A stretch of 64,000 nt of DNA from Gammaproteobacteria bacterium 28-57-27 (GCA_002281735.1 NCGK01000005.1:34465-98464), one strand, 5' to 3'; counted from the first letter of the stretch, positions 32,554-41,149 are shown. The notes: generated by a model not told the origin, from the letters alone. Numbers and translations: made by a program.

Positions 32554-33698
32554 ACCTTGCCCTCCTCTATCGCATCCCCTGTCTTATCCTCGGCCTCATC
32601 CTTGAGCGGGGCGCAGATGGCCTGCGCCTCCTCGGTCAGGTCGATGCCGACCGGACACCAGGTGAGGCAGCGCCCGCAGCCCACGCAGCCGCTGCGCCCG
32701 TACTGGTCGTGCCAGCTACCCAGCTTGTGGGTCATCCATTGACGGTAGCGCTGACCGGTTTCCGCACGAATGACGATGCCGTGGATATATGAATGCCCCT
32801 CGGTAAAGCAGGAGTCCCATTGCCGCACATGCTCGCTGGATGTGGCGTCGAGCGCGGGCACGTCCTGCTCGGCGTGGCAGAAGCAGGTCGGGCAAACGCT
32901 GGTGCAGTTGCCGCAGGACAAACAACGTGCAGCCACCTCGTCCCAACGTGCGTGATCAAGCCGCGCAAACAACGTATCGCGCAGATTACCCTCCGGCAGA
33001 CGGCGGGTCTGACGCGCCGCTGCGCCTTCGATCTCTGCGGCGGCCAGCTGCCTTTGCGCCTCGGATGAGGCTTGCAGAGGAAGTCTGCGAGCAATGCGCT
33101 CGCCGCGCTCGCTGCCGACCTCGACCAGATAGCCCTCATCCAGCTCGCTCAAGGCAAGATCAAAGCCGCGTTCCGCTCGCGGGCCATCACCGGTCGAGGC
33201 ACAAAAACAGGTGTCCGCCGGGTGGGTGCAATGCACCGCGACGATGAGCAAGCCCTCGCGGCGCGCAGCGTAGTAAGGGTCGGGTATTGAACCGAGGAAA
33301 TGACGATCTTGCAGCTCAAGCGCGGCAAGATCGCAGGCGCGCACGCCAATGATGGCCAACGGCGCATCCGGCATGGCAGGCTCACTGAAGGCCAGCTCCC
33401 CGCCATCCTCGCGATTCACACGCCAGAGGGATTCGCGCGGTCGAAACAGGTGCGGCTTGAGCGCCTGCGGGCCGTTGGCCCAGGCAAAGTAGCGCGGAGA
33501 CTCCTGATGTTCGAGACGATAACGCCCCGGACTCTGCACATCCCCCCAACCGCCCGGCAATTCGTCGACGGCGCGCAGGTCTTCGTAGAAAATAGCCCCA
33601 TCCCGCAGGCGCGGCCCCAATACCCGGAAACCATCACCGCTGATGATATTGAGCATCTGCTGTAGATCGCTGCGAAGCAGAAAGTTGGCGTGTTGCAT
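32550..33698 (-). CDS. hydB: Hydrogenase 4Fe-4S dicluster subunit
   Basis: Beta subunit of group 3b hydrogenases, also called sulfhydrogenase beta because it can pass electrons to sulfur compounds in archaea. Two ferredoxin-type clusters are at the C-terminal end: CLSCGNCTSVCPTC (near 257-270) and CVGCGRCLTWCPVG (near 345-358). 382 residues. It is the first gene of hydB-hydG-hydD-hydA-protease, whose genes overlap by a few bases, so all should be made from one transcript starting between 33700 and 33900. Confidence 0.94.
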   Translation of the reverse strand: MQHANFLLRSDLQQMLNIISGDGFRVLGPRLRDGAIFYEDLRAVDELPGGWGDVQSPGRYRLEHQESPRYFAWANGPQALKPHLFRPRESLWRVNREDGGELAFSEPAMPDAPLAIIGVRACDLAALELQDRHFLGSIPDPYYAARREGLLIVAVHCTHPADTCFCASTGDGPRAERGFDLALSELDEGYLVEVGSERGERIARRLPLQASSEAQRQLAAAEIEGAAARQTRRLPEGNLRDTLFARLDHARWDEVAARCLSCGNCTSVCPTCFCHAEQDVPALDATSSEHVRQWDSCFTEGHSYIHGIVIRAETGQRYRQWMTHKLGSWHDQYGRSGCVGCGRCLTWCPVGIDLTEEAQAICAPLKDEAEDKTGDAIEEGKV

Positions 33699-33730
33699 GG
33701 TATTTAAAAGCTCATTGAAGCCTTGGACTT

Positions 33731-33863
33731 AGAACCTGTTTACGATCTCGCTGAACGAGCGCAATCCGAGCGTGTAGGTGCGAATTTATTCGCACAATTC
33801 GGGATCGGTTGTGCGAATAAATTCGCACCTACAAAGCACCCCCCAAGATCGTAAACAGGTTCT
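33731..33863. repeat. Nested palindromic element in the hydrogenase promoter region
   Basis: Outer arms AGAACCTGTTTACGATCT and AGATCGTAAACAGGTTCT, and inner arms starting GTAGGTGCGAATTTATTCGC and ending GCGAATAAATTCGCACCTAC, both perfect inverted repeats. It fills most of the space between recJ and the hydrogenase operon; I see no gene in 33699-33939. Confidence 0.93.
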
Positions 33864-33939
33864 CAGACCAGATTAGCCTACGATGCACAGAAATGCAGAA
33901 AAAAAGCCTGCAGTGCAAAACCGTGCGACAAGGCGTGGC

Positions 33940-35685
33940 TCAATCCGCCCGCATGGGCTCTGCCTGCTCCACCATCAACTGCAAGCGGCGGTTGCCGCGA
34001 AATTCATTCACATCCAGGCGGTAAGCCACGCGCCAATGCTCGCTCTGTGGCAGCTCATCGGCCTGCACATTGAACATCACCGCCTCGAATGCCGCACCGC
34101 CCGCTCGATGCTCCAGGCTCAATTTCCAGTGATTACCCGCCGCCCCCATCGGGCGTTTTTCCAGCACACGAAATACATCATCGAACACGGGTTCCGGCAT
34201 ATGTTGCCCCCACGGTTGGGCATAACGCAGCACTTCGGCCAACTCCAAAGTCATTTCGGCCGGTTCGAGCGCGCCATCGGTCAACAGCACGCCTTGCCAA
34301 TCCTCCTCCGCCACCTTGCGCCGCACCACCTCATCAAACGCCACCGCGAAATCGGTGAAATGCGCTTGCGCCATTTGCAAACCAGCCGCCATGGCGTGAC
34401 CGCCAAAACGCTGGATCATGCCGGGGTTGAGCGCGTCCACTTCTTCCAGCGCGTCGCGCAAGTGCAAACCTGGAATCGAACGCGCCGAACCCTTGATGCC
34501 GCCCGCACCGTCCGGTGCAAAGGCGATCACCGGACGATGCAGGCGTTCCTTGATACGCGAAGCGAGGATGCCGATCACGCCCTGATGCCAGTCGGCGTCG
34601 AACAGGCACACCCCGCGCGGCATATCCTCGGCTCTCAGGCGTGCGTTTAATTGCTGCAAAATCACCAGCGCCTGCTGCTGCATTTCGGCCTCGACTGTCT
34701 GGCGTTGTGCATTGAGTTGGTGCAGTTCTTCAGCCAAACGCCGCGCCACTTCCGGCGTATCGGCCAACAGGCATTGAATGCCGATCGACATATCTTCCAT
34801 GCGCCCAGCAGCATTCAAACGCGGGCCGACCCCAAAGCCCAGATCACTCGCCACCACACGGCGGAAATCGCGCCCACTGACCGCCAGCAGCGACAAAATC
34901 CCCGGCACGGCCTGCCCGGCGCGCATCCGCTTCAAACCCTGTTCAACCAGCACACGGTTGTTTTGATCCAGCGGCACCACGTCCGCCACCGTGCCCAGCG
35001 CCACCAAATCGAGATAGCGTGCCAGATTCGGTGCTGCCATGCCCATGCGCTCGAACCAGCCGCGTTTCGACAATTCAGCACGCAGTGCCGAGAGCACATA
35101 AAACGCCACGCCCACGCCCGCCAGATGTTTGCTGGGAAAGTCATCGCCCGCCACATTCGGATTGACCAGCGCGTCGGCCTGCGGCAATTCCGCCCCCGCC
35201 AAATGATGATCGGTCACCACCACGCGTATTCCCATGGCTTTGGCCGCCGCAACTCCCGCCAAGGCGGTGGTGCCGTTGTCCACCGTCATCAACACATCGG
35301 CCTGCCAATGCGCTTCGGAGGCGACAATTTCCGGGGTCAGGCCATAGCCATCCTCAAAGCGATTCGGCACGCGGTAGCGCACTTCTTTGGCGCCGAAGGC
35401 CTTGAGCACGCGCACCGACAGTGCGGTGCTGGTCGCGCCATCCGCGTCGAAATCGCCCACAATCAAAATGCGCTGGCCGCCTTCCACCGCATCCGCCAGC
35501 ACACCCGCCGCCTGCGCAATGCCGGACAGCGCACCCGGCGGGTGCAAGCGGGACATAGCCAGATCAATCTGCTCGGGCGCATCCACGCCGCGCGCCGCCA
35601 ACAGCCGCGCCAGCAAAGGCGGCACACCGGGCAGATTCACTTGCGCCACGGCCTCGCGCCGACGAATTACACGCTGGGCGCGCAT
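33940..35685 (-). CDS. recJ: Single-strand DNA-specific exonuclease RecJ
   Basis: 5'-3' exonuclease of recombination and mismatch repair. DHH-family motifs are visible: VGDFDADGATST near residue 75 and VVTDHHLAGAELP near 160. A DHHA1-type segment (RFGGHAMAAGLQM) and a C-terminal OB-like domain ending GNRRLQLMVEQAEPMRAD follow. ATG 35685 (581 residues) matches the family N-terminus; an upstream in-frame start would extend into the preceding gene. It overlaps that gene by 19 bases. A fragment of its 3' end recurs near 22.6 kb. Confidence 0.96.
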   Translation of the reverse strand: MRAQRVIRRREAVAQVNLPGVPPLLARLLAARGVDAPEQIDLAMSRLHPPGALSGIAQAAGVLADAVEGGQRILIVGDFDADGATSTALSVRVLKAFGAKEVRYRVPNRFEDGYGLTPEIVASEAHWQADVLMTVDNGTTALAGVAAAKAMGIRVVVTDHHLAGAELPQADALVNPNVAGDDFPSKHLAGVGVAFYVLSALRAELSKRGWFERMGMAAPNLARYLDLVALGTVADVVPLDQNNRVLVEQGLKRMRAGQAVPGILSLLAVSGRDFRRVVASDLGFGVGPRLNAAGRMEDMSIGIQCLLADTPEVARRLAEELHQLNAQRQTVEAEMQQQALVILQQLNARLRAEDMPRGVCLFDADWHQGVIGILASRIKERLHRPVIAFAPDGAGGIKGSARSIPGLHLRDALEEVDALNPGMIQRFGGHAMAAGLQMAQAHFTDFAVAFDEVVRRKVAEEDWQGVLLTDGALEPAEMTLELAEVLRYAQPWGQHMPEPVFDDVFRVLEKRPMGAAGNHWKLSLEHRAGGAAFEAVMFNVQADELPQSEHWRVAYRLDVNEFRGNRRLQLMVEQAEPMRAD

Positions 35686-36848
35686 AGGTTCTCCAAGTTT
35701 TTGGCTCTGCGCCAGATACGCCAGCGTTGCGTGGGCTTGCATGAAAAACGCGCCGCGCCGGTGTCCATCTGCAATGTGGAGATGCGTCCCTGCGCCAGCG
35801 CGCGCCGCAAGGGCGCAAACCAACGCGCCTCCAGCCCTTCCAGCGTGGCTTGCCAGTCGTCGTAATCGCTATCCTGCCAAGGCTGCACAAGGTCCTCCAA
35901 TATAATCAATGCCTTGCCCTGCATATCGGCGCATTCGTCAAACGTTTCCGGCAGATCATGTACGGGCAAACCTGCTGCCAGCGCCAAGCCACGGGCTAGG
36001 GGGTGATTGGCATAGACCGCAGTAAATTGCGTGGGCGAAAACTCCCCTCTCCCATTGCGGGAGAGGGGCTGGGGGAGAGGGGGCGGAGCGTTGCAACAAG
36101 GTGCCTGCGGCGCATATTGCCGCCCCCTCTCCCCAGCCCTCCCCCGCGAGGGGGGAGGGGGCACATCCAGAGCAGCAACACTGCCCGCCCCCCAAGGCCA
36201 CAGACTATTGATAATCGGCAGACCACGCGCCTCGCGCGCCGCATTCACGGGGTGCGCGAACAGCAGCATCTGCGCCTCGGTCAGATCCGCCAACCAGCGC
36301 CGCGCATCCTTGCCCTGCGGCTTGAACACCCCGGCATCACGCCCCAAGGCTTGCGATAAGGGCGTGGTGTGCAACTCGAATGGCTTATCAGTGGGCTGCT
36401 CATCAAGACACACATACCAACGTTCCGGCACGGCCACCACGATGCGCCAGCCGCGCGCGCTGAAATGCTGCTCCAGCGCCTGCGCCAGTGTATTGGCTTC
36501 GTCCAGACTCAAGTGCAGGGACGTGCCGCCCATGACCAGCGCATCGGTCATGCCGAGTTTGAGATGCACCGGGTCAAGGCGCAGCACCAGACCGTCCGGG
36601 CGCACACCATGTTCACCCCACAACCCCAGCGCACCCCAGGGCAAGTCCTCCGCCTCGACACCCAATGTCTGACTCAAGGCCCGCGCCAGCGCATCTTCAA
36701 ACGCCAAAGCCGACTGCGCCGCACGATCCGCGCGCGTCAACAGACCTTGCAATGCCGGGACATGCGGCGCGGGCAGGGATGAGTGCGGCTCTTCGCCGCG
36801 CCAAGGCGCGCATAGGCCGGGCACAAACAGGGTTAGCTCAGCCTTCAC
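35667..36848 (-). CDS. Uncharacterised recJ-linked protein (possibly RpfE-type), with repeat insertion
   Basis: A 393-residue protein from GTG 36848, which overlaps the upstream stop. It resembles the poorly known proteins encoded next to recJ in beta- and gammaproteobacteria, sometimes called RpfE type. That assignment is from memory of context, not from a motif of known function. Recognisable conserved stretches are ELTLFVPGL, HLKLGMTDALVMG and GLPIINSLWPWG. Residues 225-267 (PPPSRGRAGERG...PLPQPLSRNGRGEF) are encoded by a pair of palindromic repeats inserted in frame. Confidence 0.75.
   Translation of the reverse strand: MKAELTLFVPGLCAPWRGEEPHSSLPAPHVPALQGLLTRADRAAQSALAFEDALARALSQTLGVEAEDLPWGALGLWGEHGVRPDGLVLRLDPVHLKLGMTDALVMGGTSLHLSLDEANTLAQALEQHFSARGWRIVVAVPERWYVCLDEQPTDKPFELHTTPLSQALGRDAGVFKPQGKDARRWLADLTEAQMLLFAHPVNAAREARGLPIINSLWPWGAGSVAALDVPPPPSRGRAGERGRQYAPQAPCCNAPPPLPQPLSRNGRGEFSPTQFTAVYANHPLARGLALAAGLPVHDLPETFDECADMQGKALIILEDLVQPWQDSDYDDWQATLEGLEARWFAPLRRALAQGRISTLQMDTGAARFSCKPTQRWRIWRRAKNLENLCAPSV
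36045..36172. repeat. Inverted pair of GGGAGAGGGG palindromes in the recJ-linked gene
   Basis: A unit starting CTCCCCTCTCCCATTGCGGG and, facing it, a unit with CCCCCTCTCCCCAGCCCTCC, separated by about 45 bp. Same family as 5642-5682 and 54201-54320. The reading frame stays open. Confidence 0.9.
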
Positions 36849-37441
36849 AAGCGATGACCCAAACCCTCGACCACCCATACCTCATGCGCCCGGCGTAGAG
36901 ATAAAAAGCTCGCGTAATCCACACGGATGCGGCTCAAAGCCTGCGGCGGCGCGTCCAGCGCAATCGCCAACGCCGCACGCATCACCACCGCATGACACAC
37001 CACCAATACCCGCTGTCCGGCCAACGTGCCCGAAAGCTCATCCAGCGCGGCGCGCACCCGTTGCATAAAGTCCAGCACCGGCTCAGCGCCCTGCGGCATC
37101 CCGCGCACAATGTCACGCTTGTACGCGGTATAGGCCTCAGCCTGCCCGTGCTTGACCTCCTCGTGGCTCAAACCTTCCCACGCACCCAGACCAATTTCGC
37201 GCAAACGCGGCTCGATCAACAGCGGCAATCCAGCCTGCGTCGCATAGCTTTGCGCAAACACGCGGCAACGCTGCAACGGCGAAGTCACCACGACATCCCA
37301 CGCACAATCCTGAGTGCCAGCCTCAACCGCCAGCCACATGGCTGCCGCGCCCTCGTCGGTGAGCGGATCATCCACGCCATCGCCGCGATAACGCAAACCA
37401 CCCACGGGCTCGCCGTGGCGCAAAAAATCAAAACGTGGCAT
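36845..37441 (-). CDS. Histidine phosphatase family protein (alpha-ribazole phosphatase-like)
   Basis: 198 residues with the phosphohistidine motif FLRHGE near the N-terminus, the SPLQRCRVFA arginine, and the second catalytic His in VVCHAVVMR. Its size and the neighbouring CobD/AmpE-like gene recall CobC, but no cobalamin gene is nearby, so the substrate is open. ATG 37441 overlaps the ampE stop (TGATG). Confidence 0.82.
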   Translation of the reverse strand: MPRFDFLRHGEPVGGLRYRGDGVDDPLTDEGAAAMWLAVEAGTQDCAWDVVVTSPLQRCRVFAQSYATQAGLPLLIEPRLREIGLGAWEGLSHEEVKHGQAEAYTAYKRDIVRGMPQGAEPVLDFMQRVRAALDELSGTLAGQRVLVVCHAVVMRAALAIALDAPPQALSRIRVDYASFLSLRRAHEVWVVEGLGHRL

Positions 37442-38355
37442 CAATGAATCCAGTTGCCCAAGGTCAGCAAGGCCACCATCGCCACGATGATAATAATGGC
37501 GCGCAACACCAGGCCGCGTGCAGCACGCACAATGCTGGCATCCGCCTCAATGTCGCCCGCCTCGCTGATTTCGGTCGTCACATTGTAGTTTTCGGTGCAC
37601 AAGGCGGCACGCCCCACCCGCAGCAACACATCACGATTGCCCCGCTCCAACTCATCTGCCCGGCACAGTGCCTCGCCATGCGCCGCATCCACCGACACCT
37701 GATCGCGCTGCCGCCAGGCATTCAAACCTTCTTCAAAACTGCCCGAAAGCGTGTACATCGCCGCCAGCACATAGGCCGGAATCCACTCCATCGCCGCGCG
37801 CAAAAGGCGCGCCGCCGCGCACAAGGCACCATTTTCTGCCCGTGCCTCAATATGCACCGTCAAGCGATACAGCACCGCACCCACCGGCCCGAGCAGCACA
37901 AACCACATGATCGGCGCAACCCAGCGCTCATTGGCCTGCAACAGCAAGGCATCGGCGACTGCACGCACTTCTTCCTCAACGCTTTCCGGTGCCGAACCGC
38001 CCAGAATATGCTCCGCCTGATGGCGCGCCAGCCCGTCTTCGCCTTTCTCGCGCGCGGCCACATAGGCATCCACTGCCGGATCGAGACTGCCCGGACGCAG
38101 GGCAAAAAACAGCACCACCGCGCCAAACGCCAGCTCCAGAAACCCCCACAGCGCGCCATACAACAGGCACTGCGCCAACACTGCCAAGACCGCCCACGGC
38201 GCCAGCAAAACCAGCAGCGCCACCCAACCCGACACCGACGCACGCGTGCGAATCAGCTCGAAATAAGCATCAAACCACGCCAGCGAACGCCGCTCCGCTA
38301 ACTGCGGCGCAAGACGCTCAGCAAACAAAGCCAGCAAAATTGCTAGAAGAAGCAT
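37441..38355 (-). CDS. ampE: AmpE-like inner membrane protein
   Basis: Membrane protein of the CobD/AmpE family, linked with AmpD in the response to cell-wall breakdown products and beta-lactams. 304 residues with membrane segments near the N-terminus (MLLLAILLALFAERL), 45-85 (two) and around 145-165, plus a last one near the C-terminus. RSLAWFDAYFELIRTR and IMWFVLLGPVGAVLYRL are typical. It lies 66 bases after ampD on the same strand. Confidence 0.88.
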   Translation of the reverse strand: MLLLAILLALFAERLAPQLAERRSLAWFDAYFELIRTRASVSGWVALLVLLAPWAVLAVLAQCLLYGALWGFLELAFGAVVLFFALRPGSLDPAVDAYVAAREKGEDGLARHQAEHILGGSAPESVEEEVRAVADALLLQANERWVAPIMWFVLLGPVGAVLYRLTVHIEARAENGALCAAARLLRAAMEWIPAYVLAAMYTLSGSFEEGLNAWRQRDQVSVDAAHGEALCRADELERGNRDVLLRVGRAALCTENYNVTTEISEAGDIEADASIVRAARGLVLRAIIIIVAMVALLTLGNWIH

Positions 38356-38421
38356 AGGAAACTCCCCTTAAATAAAGCGTAAAAGCGTGCCGGAATGGGT
38401 GGAGCCGGTGTGCTCCAAAAC

Positions 38422-39042
38422 TTAGGCAGAGATTAACATCAAGCGAGCTGCATTGAGGCTGTCATGTGCAGAAACACCCGTACTCGCAAGCATTCTCTGC
38501 AAGCGCTGCCACTCAAAGCTCGCCCCCGGATCGGTCTTGCGCCCCGGCGCAATGTCCGCATGTCCAGCAATGGCGCGCAATGAGGGATAGGCCGTGTGCA
38601 ACGCTGCGATCACCTCCGCCAGCGCGGCATACTGCGCCTCGGTGTACGGAATCTCATCCGTACCCTCCAGCTCGATACCGATGGAAAAATCATTGCAGCC
38701 TGCGCGCCCCACAAATGAAGACACCCCCGCGTGCCAGGCGCGCAGACCAAAAGGAACGTATTGTGTTACCGCACCATCGCGCCGAATCAGCAGATGCGCC
38801 GAGACACGCAAATGCGCAATCGCGGCAAAATACGGATGCGCGCTTGCATCCAGGTGCCCGAGAAACAAGTCATCAATCCACGCCCCCCCGAACTCCCCCG
38901 GCGGCAGGCTGATGCCATGTACCACGATTAATTCGGGTTCCACATCCTGTGATCGGGCATCGCAATGGGGTGAGGGTAAAAAGCGTGCCCCCGCCAACTG
39001 CCCATTAGCCTTATCTATGCCCCATGCCAATACCTGCATCAT
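38422..39042 (-). CDS. ampD: 1,6-anhydro-N-acetylmuramyl-L-alanine amidase
   Basis: Cytoplasmic zinc amidase recycling muropeptides and keeping beta-lactamase induction low. Zinc ligands are visible in LIVVHGISLPPGEFGG (His) and AGHADIAPGRKTDPG (His and Asp); the Glu of IGIELEGTD is conserved. 206 residues. Start ATG 39042 or 39039, both overlapping the stop of the MazF-like toxin, so the toxin gene and ampD are coupled, an unusual arrangement. Confidence 0.94.
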   Translation of the reverse strand: MMQVLAWGIDKANGQLAGARFLPSPHCDARSQDVEPELIVVHGISLPPGEFGGAWIDDLFLGHLDASAHPYFAAIAHLRVSAHLLIRRDGAVTQYVPFGLRAWHAGVSSFVGRAGCNDFSIGIELEGTDEIPYTEAQYAALAEVIAALHTAYPSLRAIAGHADIAPGRKTDPGASFEWQRLQRMLASTGVSAHDSLNAARLMLISA

Positions 39043-39362
39043 TTCGCAATTCCAAGAAAAAGCGCCAAGCAACGCTCAACCTCGATCAGCGTGTCTGTCT
39101 CGATATGACCGAATGATTCACCCAACTTGTCGCGTTTGACGGTCACGGCCTTATCCACCATCACCTGCGAAGGCTTTTGCAAACCGTTGCGGACGCTGGG
39201 CTGTAGCGTGACACGCAACAAAGGCGCATCGACCAACATACTGGTCAAGGGCAACACCGTGACGCTGGCGTGCTCGGCAAATAAATCCGCCTGTATGACC
39301 AAGGCGGGTCTGGGCTTGCCGGAATCCCCCTGCATGGCAATGGTGACGACATCGCCACGCAT
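39039..39362 (-). CDS. MazF/PemK-type toxin
   Basis: A 107-residue member of the MazF family of sequence-specific endoribonucleases. MRGDVVTIAMQGDSGKPRPALVIQ is the typical N-terminus; VTVLPLTSM and QVMVDKAVTVKRDKLGE follow. It overlaps its antitoxin gene upstream (ATGA) and ampD downstream. Confidence 0.9.
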   Translation of the reverse strand: MRGDVVTIAMQGDSGKPRPALVIQADLFAEHASVTVLPLTSMLVDAPLLRVTLQPSVRNGLQKPSQVMVDKAVTVKRDKLGESFGHIETDTLIEVERCLALFLGIAK

Positions 39363-39595
39363 CACTCGACCCAACCCTCCACATCGGCCAGAGCATCATC
39401 CATGAGGTGCTGCAAATCACTAGCGACCGCATCTGCCTCCTCTGCTTGGGCAACGATCCTGGATTGGCGACGGCACTCTTGCACAAAATCAGGTCGCCGC
39501 GTGTCCGGCACCCAAATTTGCACCGGGCGCAACCCCGCCTGGCGCAAGGCCGCGCGATGCTTCTGCACGCGCGCATTGACATGAACATTTCCCAC
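39362..39595 (-). CDS. MazE-like antitoxin (DUF3018 type)
   Basis: 77 residues with the DUF3018 signature ALRQAGLRPVQIWVPDTR and FVQECRRQSRIVA, followed by an acidic tail that would bind the toxin. The GTG start at 39595 has GGAGGAG upstream, which decides it. It is translationally coupled to the MazF-like gene. Confidence 0.9.
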   Translation of the reverse strand: MGNVHVNARVQKHRAALRQAGLRPVQIWVPDTRRPDFVQECRRQSRIVAQAEEADAVASDLQHLMDDALADVEGWVE

Positions 39596-39616
39596 GCGAA
39601 GCTCCTCCGGCGATAT

Positions 39617-39658
39617 CGTTGCATGAAACGTTAACAGCGCGACGCGTTACATGCAACG
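39617..39658. promoter_or_regulatory. Inverted repeat upstream of the mazEF-like pair
   Basis: CGTTGCATG and CATGCAACG, 24 bases apart, just upstream of the antitoxin start. Position and symmetry suggest an operator for MazE or MazEF. Confidence 0.5.
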
Positions 39659-39751
39659 ACGCACCAAAGACGGCTACCGCCCCAACAGCGCAAAAATCCT
39701 CGCCCGCACCTCAGCAAGCTCGGCATGGGTTGCCTGACCCTTGCGTGTTGC

Positions 39752-40020
39752 CTGATGCGCCTCTTCAACCAGCACGCCGATATCCGCGCCAAGTGGCGGC
39801 TGCGCGTGCGTTATCTGCTGGTCGATGAAGTGCAGGACACCAACGCGGCACAGCACGCCCTGCTGCGCCATCTGTTGGATGTGAGCCCCCATCTACCGCC
39901 GTGGGCGACGATCACCAGTCGGTGTCGCCTGGCGCGGCGCGCGACCAGAAAAGCTCAAGCTTTTGAGCGAGGAGGATCTCATGCTCAAACTGATCAAGCT
40001 GGAGCAAAACGACTCAATCA
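39752..40020 (+). pseudogene. Degraded fragment of rep helicase
   Basis: Matches rep at about 41796-42080, including codons for [22 protein letters not shown] and RHLLDV, but the frame breaks after that ([12 protein letters not shown] is scrambled) and both ends are missing. It is in the same orientation as intact rep and lies on the other side of the three DUF2173 genes. 39659-39751 shows nothing else I can name. Confidence 0.9.
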
Positions 40021-40043
40021 AACTCGCTCACACGCACAGCGTG

Positions 40044-40394
40044 TCAAATCATAAAAGCCGTTTCATCCAGCTTTTTCAGCACCTCGTTCACCTTCGCCTT
40101 ATCGTTATCAACCAGACAGACCAAGCCCGCCCAACTGCACACCGAGCGCGTCGCGCCGCGAATGACCCAGCCACGCAGCGGCGTCCACTCCGTTTCCCCT
40201 GGCGTAAGCTTGAGCATGGCAAACACATCCGCCATCCCCTGCAGCATGCGTTTATGGTCATAGGCAAAGCGTCCGAGCTGCTCAGCGCTCGCCTGATCCA
40301 GAGCTCCGTGAAACTGCATCAGCTCAGCCTGCGCGTTATCCTTGAACTGCACCACCGCGATGACACCGGAGATTTCGAGTATATTTTTGAGCAT
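40044..40394 (-). CDS. DUF2173 family protein (third of three)
   Basis: 116 residues, related to the two genes upstream. MLKNILEISGVIAVVQFKDNAQ starts a roadblock-like fold; GWVIRGATRSVCSWAGLVCLVDN carries a conserved core. Function unknown. It starts 1 base after the stop of the second paralogue. Similar proteins occur in several sulfur oxidisers, from memory. Confidence 0.75.
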   Translation of the reverse strand: MLKNILEISGVIAVVQFKDNAQAELMQFHGALDQASAEQLGRFAYDHKRMLQGMADVFAMLKLTPGETEWTPLRGWVIRGATRSVCSWAGLVCLVDNDKAKVNEVLKKLDETAFMI

Positions 40395-40395
40395 T

Positions 40396-40740
40396 TCAAT
40401 TCTCCAATTCGGACAAGACGCGTTGCGCGGTCTCGTAATCGGCACCCTCGTTATCAAGCACGAAGGCGTGAGAACTCCCCGCCACGACCGAAAGATTGAC
40501 ACCCACAAAGACAAAACTCTCAACCGGATAAAACCCGGCAATGCCACTCACACCCTCCCAGCCGCGCATTTCCATATTGGCAATCGCCTTATTGGCTACA
40601 CAGACATGCCCCAGCAAATCCAAAGTGCTTTCATCAAGCCGCCCGGCGTCGGTGGTGACGCTGCTCAGACGCTGCCCCTCGGCCGAAAAAACAAAATAAG
40701 CCAGTGCACCCGGCACGCGTGCAAGAATATGCTCATTCAT
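40396..40740 (-). CDS. DUF2173 family protein (second of three)
   Basis: 114 residues: LARVPGALAYFVFSAEG, then HVCVANKAIANMEM and SFVFVGVNLSVVAGSSHAFVLDN, which aligns with the third paralogue's CSWAGLVCLVDN part. It keeps the family layout but is the most divergent of the three. 19 bases after the first paralogue, same operon. Confidence 0.72.
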   Translation of the reverse strand: MNEHILARVPGALAYFVFSAEGQRLSSVTTDAGRLDESTLDLLGHVCVANKAIANMEMRGWEGVSGIAGFYPVESFVFVGVNLSVVAGSSHAFVLDNEGADYETAQRVLSELEN

Positions 40741-40759
40741 GATAGTTCTCCGCTTAGAT

Positions 40760-41149
40760 TCAGATCAGTACATCGGGAGCATCGGCCTGACGCTCAAGCA
40801 TCAAGCTCAACACCGGGTTAAGCGACGTTTTGTGGTGATCGAAAATGCAAAAGGCATTCGACACCACGCAAATGGTTCGCTCAGTGCCGCGAACAGCCAA
40901 ACCCTTCCCCCCTTCAAGCCCACACTCCCCAACGCCCGGAGAGCACACCGTAGTGAACATTTTCAGGATGTCGCCCTGCATCCGCACCGCCTCAAGCGTG
41001 GCACGTGCCGCCTTGGCAAGAATATCCGCCTCCACATCGCTCATCAGTCCGCGATACGTGTTCTGATCGCCCCGGTAGGTAAACCCACCCGCGGCCATCA
41101 CGCCCGGAAGCTCCATAAGTTCATCAATAAGACTGTAATTAATCGTCAT
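40760..41149 (-). CDS. DUF2173 family protein (first of three)
   Basis: 129 residues from ATG 41149 with a strong GAGGAG site; upstream in-frame starts are weaker. LIDELMELPGVMAAGGFTYRGD at the start and KGLAVRGTERTICVVSNAFCIFD at the end match DUF2173. Divergent from rep, 88 bases between starts. The trio may form hetero-complexes like other roadblock-type proteins (inference). Confidence 0.78.
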   Translation of the reverse strand: MTINYSLIDELMELPGVMAAGGFTYRGDQNTYRGLMSDVEADILAKAARATLEAVRMQGDILKMFTTVCSPGVGECGLEGGKGLAVRGTERTICVVSNAFCIFDHHKTSLNPVLSLMLERQADAPDVLI

